From NCBI RefSeq assembly GCF_007655305.1, contig NZ_VLOG01000021.1:51725-96697 (forward strand): a stretch of DNA of 44,973 nt, in the 5' to 3' direction. The notes under the pieces were generated by a model. That model did no database searches, had not been told where the DNA came from, and saw only the letters and a program-made list of their open reading frames with translations. A program made the translations under genes and the position numbers. The stretch is from Algoriphagus algorifonticola. Lineage in GTDB: Bacteria; Bacteroidota; Bacteroidia; Cytophagales; Cyclobacteriaceae. Shown one piece after another: positions 44,914 through 44,973 of this stretch (positions within the stretch are counted from its first letter, which is position 1; each line of letters starts with the position of its first letter).

Positions 44914-44973
44914 GGCGAGGTAGCTCAGTTGGTTAGAGCGCAGGATTCATATCCGCCGCGGCGGACAAGGGTT
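44914..44973 (+). tRNA. 5' part of a tRNA-Met (CAT)-like gene, disrupted, cut by window end
   Basis: GGCGAGG begins an acceptor strand, then TAGCTCAGTTGGTTAGAGC makes a normal D arm, and CAGGA with TTCAT gives an anticodon stem and the CAT anticodon (44948-44950). After this, positions 37-47 should hold TCCTG to close the stem; instead 44951-44965 is A plus a 14-bp palindrome. Only three bases can pair with the 5' stem. CAAGGGTT then looks like the start of a T arm. The gene is either broken, a tRNA-derived repeat, or an assembly artefact; the 3' part is outside the window. Confidence 0.55.
44952..44965. repeat. 14-bp GC palindrome shared with the 12.5-kb repeat
   Basis: TCCGCCGCGGCGGA is a perfect self-complementary 14-mer, identical to 12537-12550. 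In an AT-rich genome this GC-only word is unlikely by chance, so it marks the same repeat family, here within a tRNA-like sequence. Confidence 0.8.

Overview
The window looks like the chromosome of a Bacteroidota member, most likely a Cytophagia/Cyclobacteriaceae (Algoriphagus-like) bacterium. The evidence is a short 287-residue primary sigma factor lacking region 1.1, promoters of the TTTG-N19/20-TAnnTTTG type with no Shine-Dalgarno sequences, DUF2911, LytS/LytTR pairs, BshB1 (bacillithiol synthesis), and many short lipoproteins and membrane proteins of Bacteroidota style. Genus is an inference; no phylogeny was run.

Layout. 1-12.4 kb: a repeat-element junction at the left edge, two small proteins of unknown role, the helicase HrpB, a DUF2911 protein, a Gfo/Idh oxidoreductase, a membrane-anchored metallo-beta-lactamase-fold hydrolase, then a two-gene molybdenum hydroxylase (2Fe-2S subunit plus Tat-exported Moco subunit), convergent with glnS. 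12.5-16.7 kb: a second copy of the repeat element abuts the start codon of an IscS/NifS-type cysteine desulfurase. This gene converges on a sterol-desaturase-like gene, xdhC and a mocA-like gene, which are molybdenum-hydroxylase maturation functions. 16.9-21.7 kb: an exported M20 peptidase homologue overlapping a DUF819 membrane protein, a small unknown gene, and a lipoprotein with four CHRD-like repeats. 22-25.8 kb: an SLC13/DASS transporter, a probable 38-residue membrane peptide, and a LytS-type kinase with its LytTR regulator.

25.8-32.3 kb: an AraC-type regulator diverges from a three-gene putative sugar-oxidation operon. Its first gene is a 1166-residue lipoprotein fusing ThuA, beta-propeller dehydrogenase, HEAT-like, LamG-like and azurin-like copper domains. 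The other two are a ketose-3-epimerase-like protein and a Gfo/Idh protein, and both carry substitutions at normally catalytic positions. 32.3-44.9 kb is housekeeping: tRNA-Thr, a DUF349 protein, YqgE/AlgH, PdxH, the trxB-M23/LysM peptidase-bshB1 run, rpsO-pnp-rpoD, an LptF/LptG permease and a START-like protein. The right edge holds the 5' part of a tRNA-Met-like gene whose anticodon stem is replaced by the same 14-bp GC palindrome found in the 12.5-kb repeat.

The most interesting points are the self-contained cuproprotein dehydrogenase operon, the repeat family that touches both a start codon and a tRNA, and the co-location of a molybdenum hydroxylase with its probable sulfuration and insertion genes. 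There is no CRISPR array, transposase, phage or rRNA. No gene-free stretch exceeds about 300 bases; the longest are 1-257 and 21713-21980.
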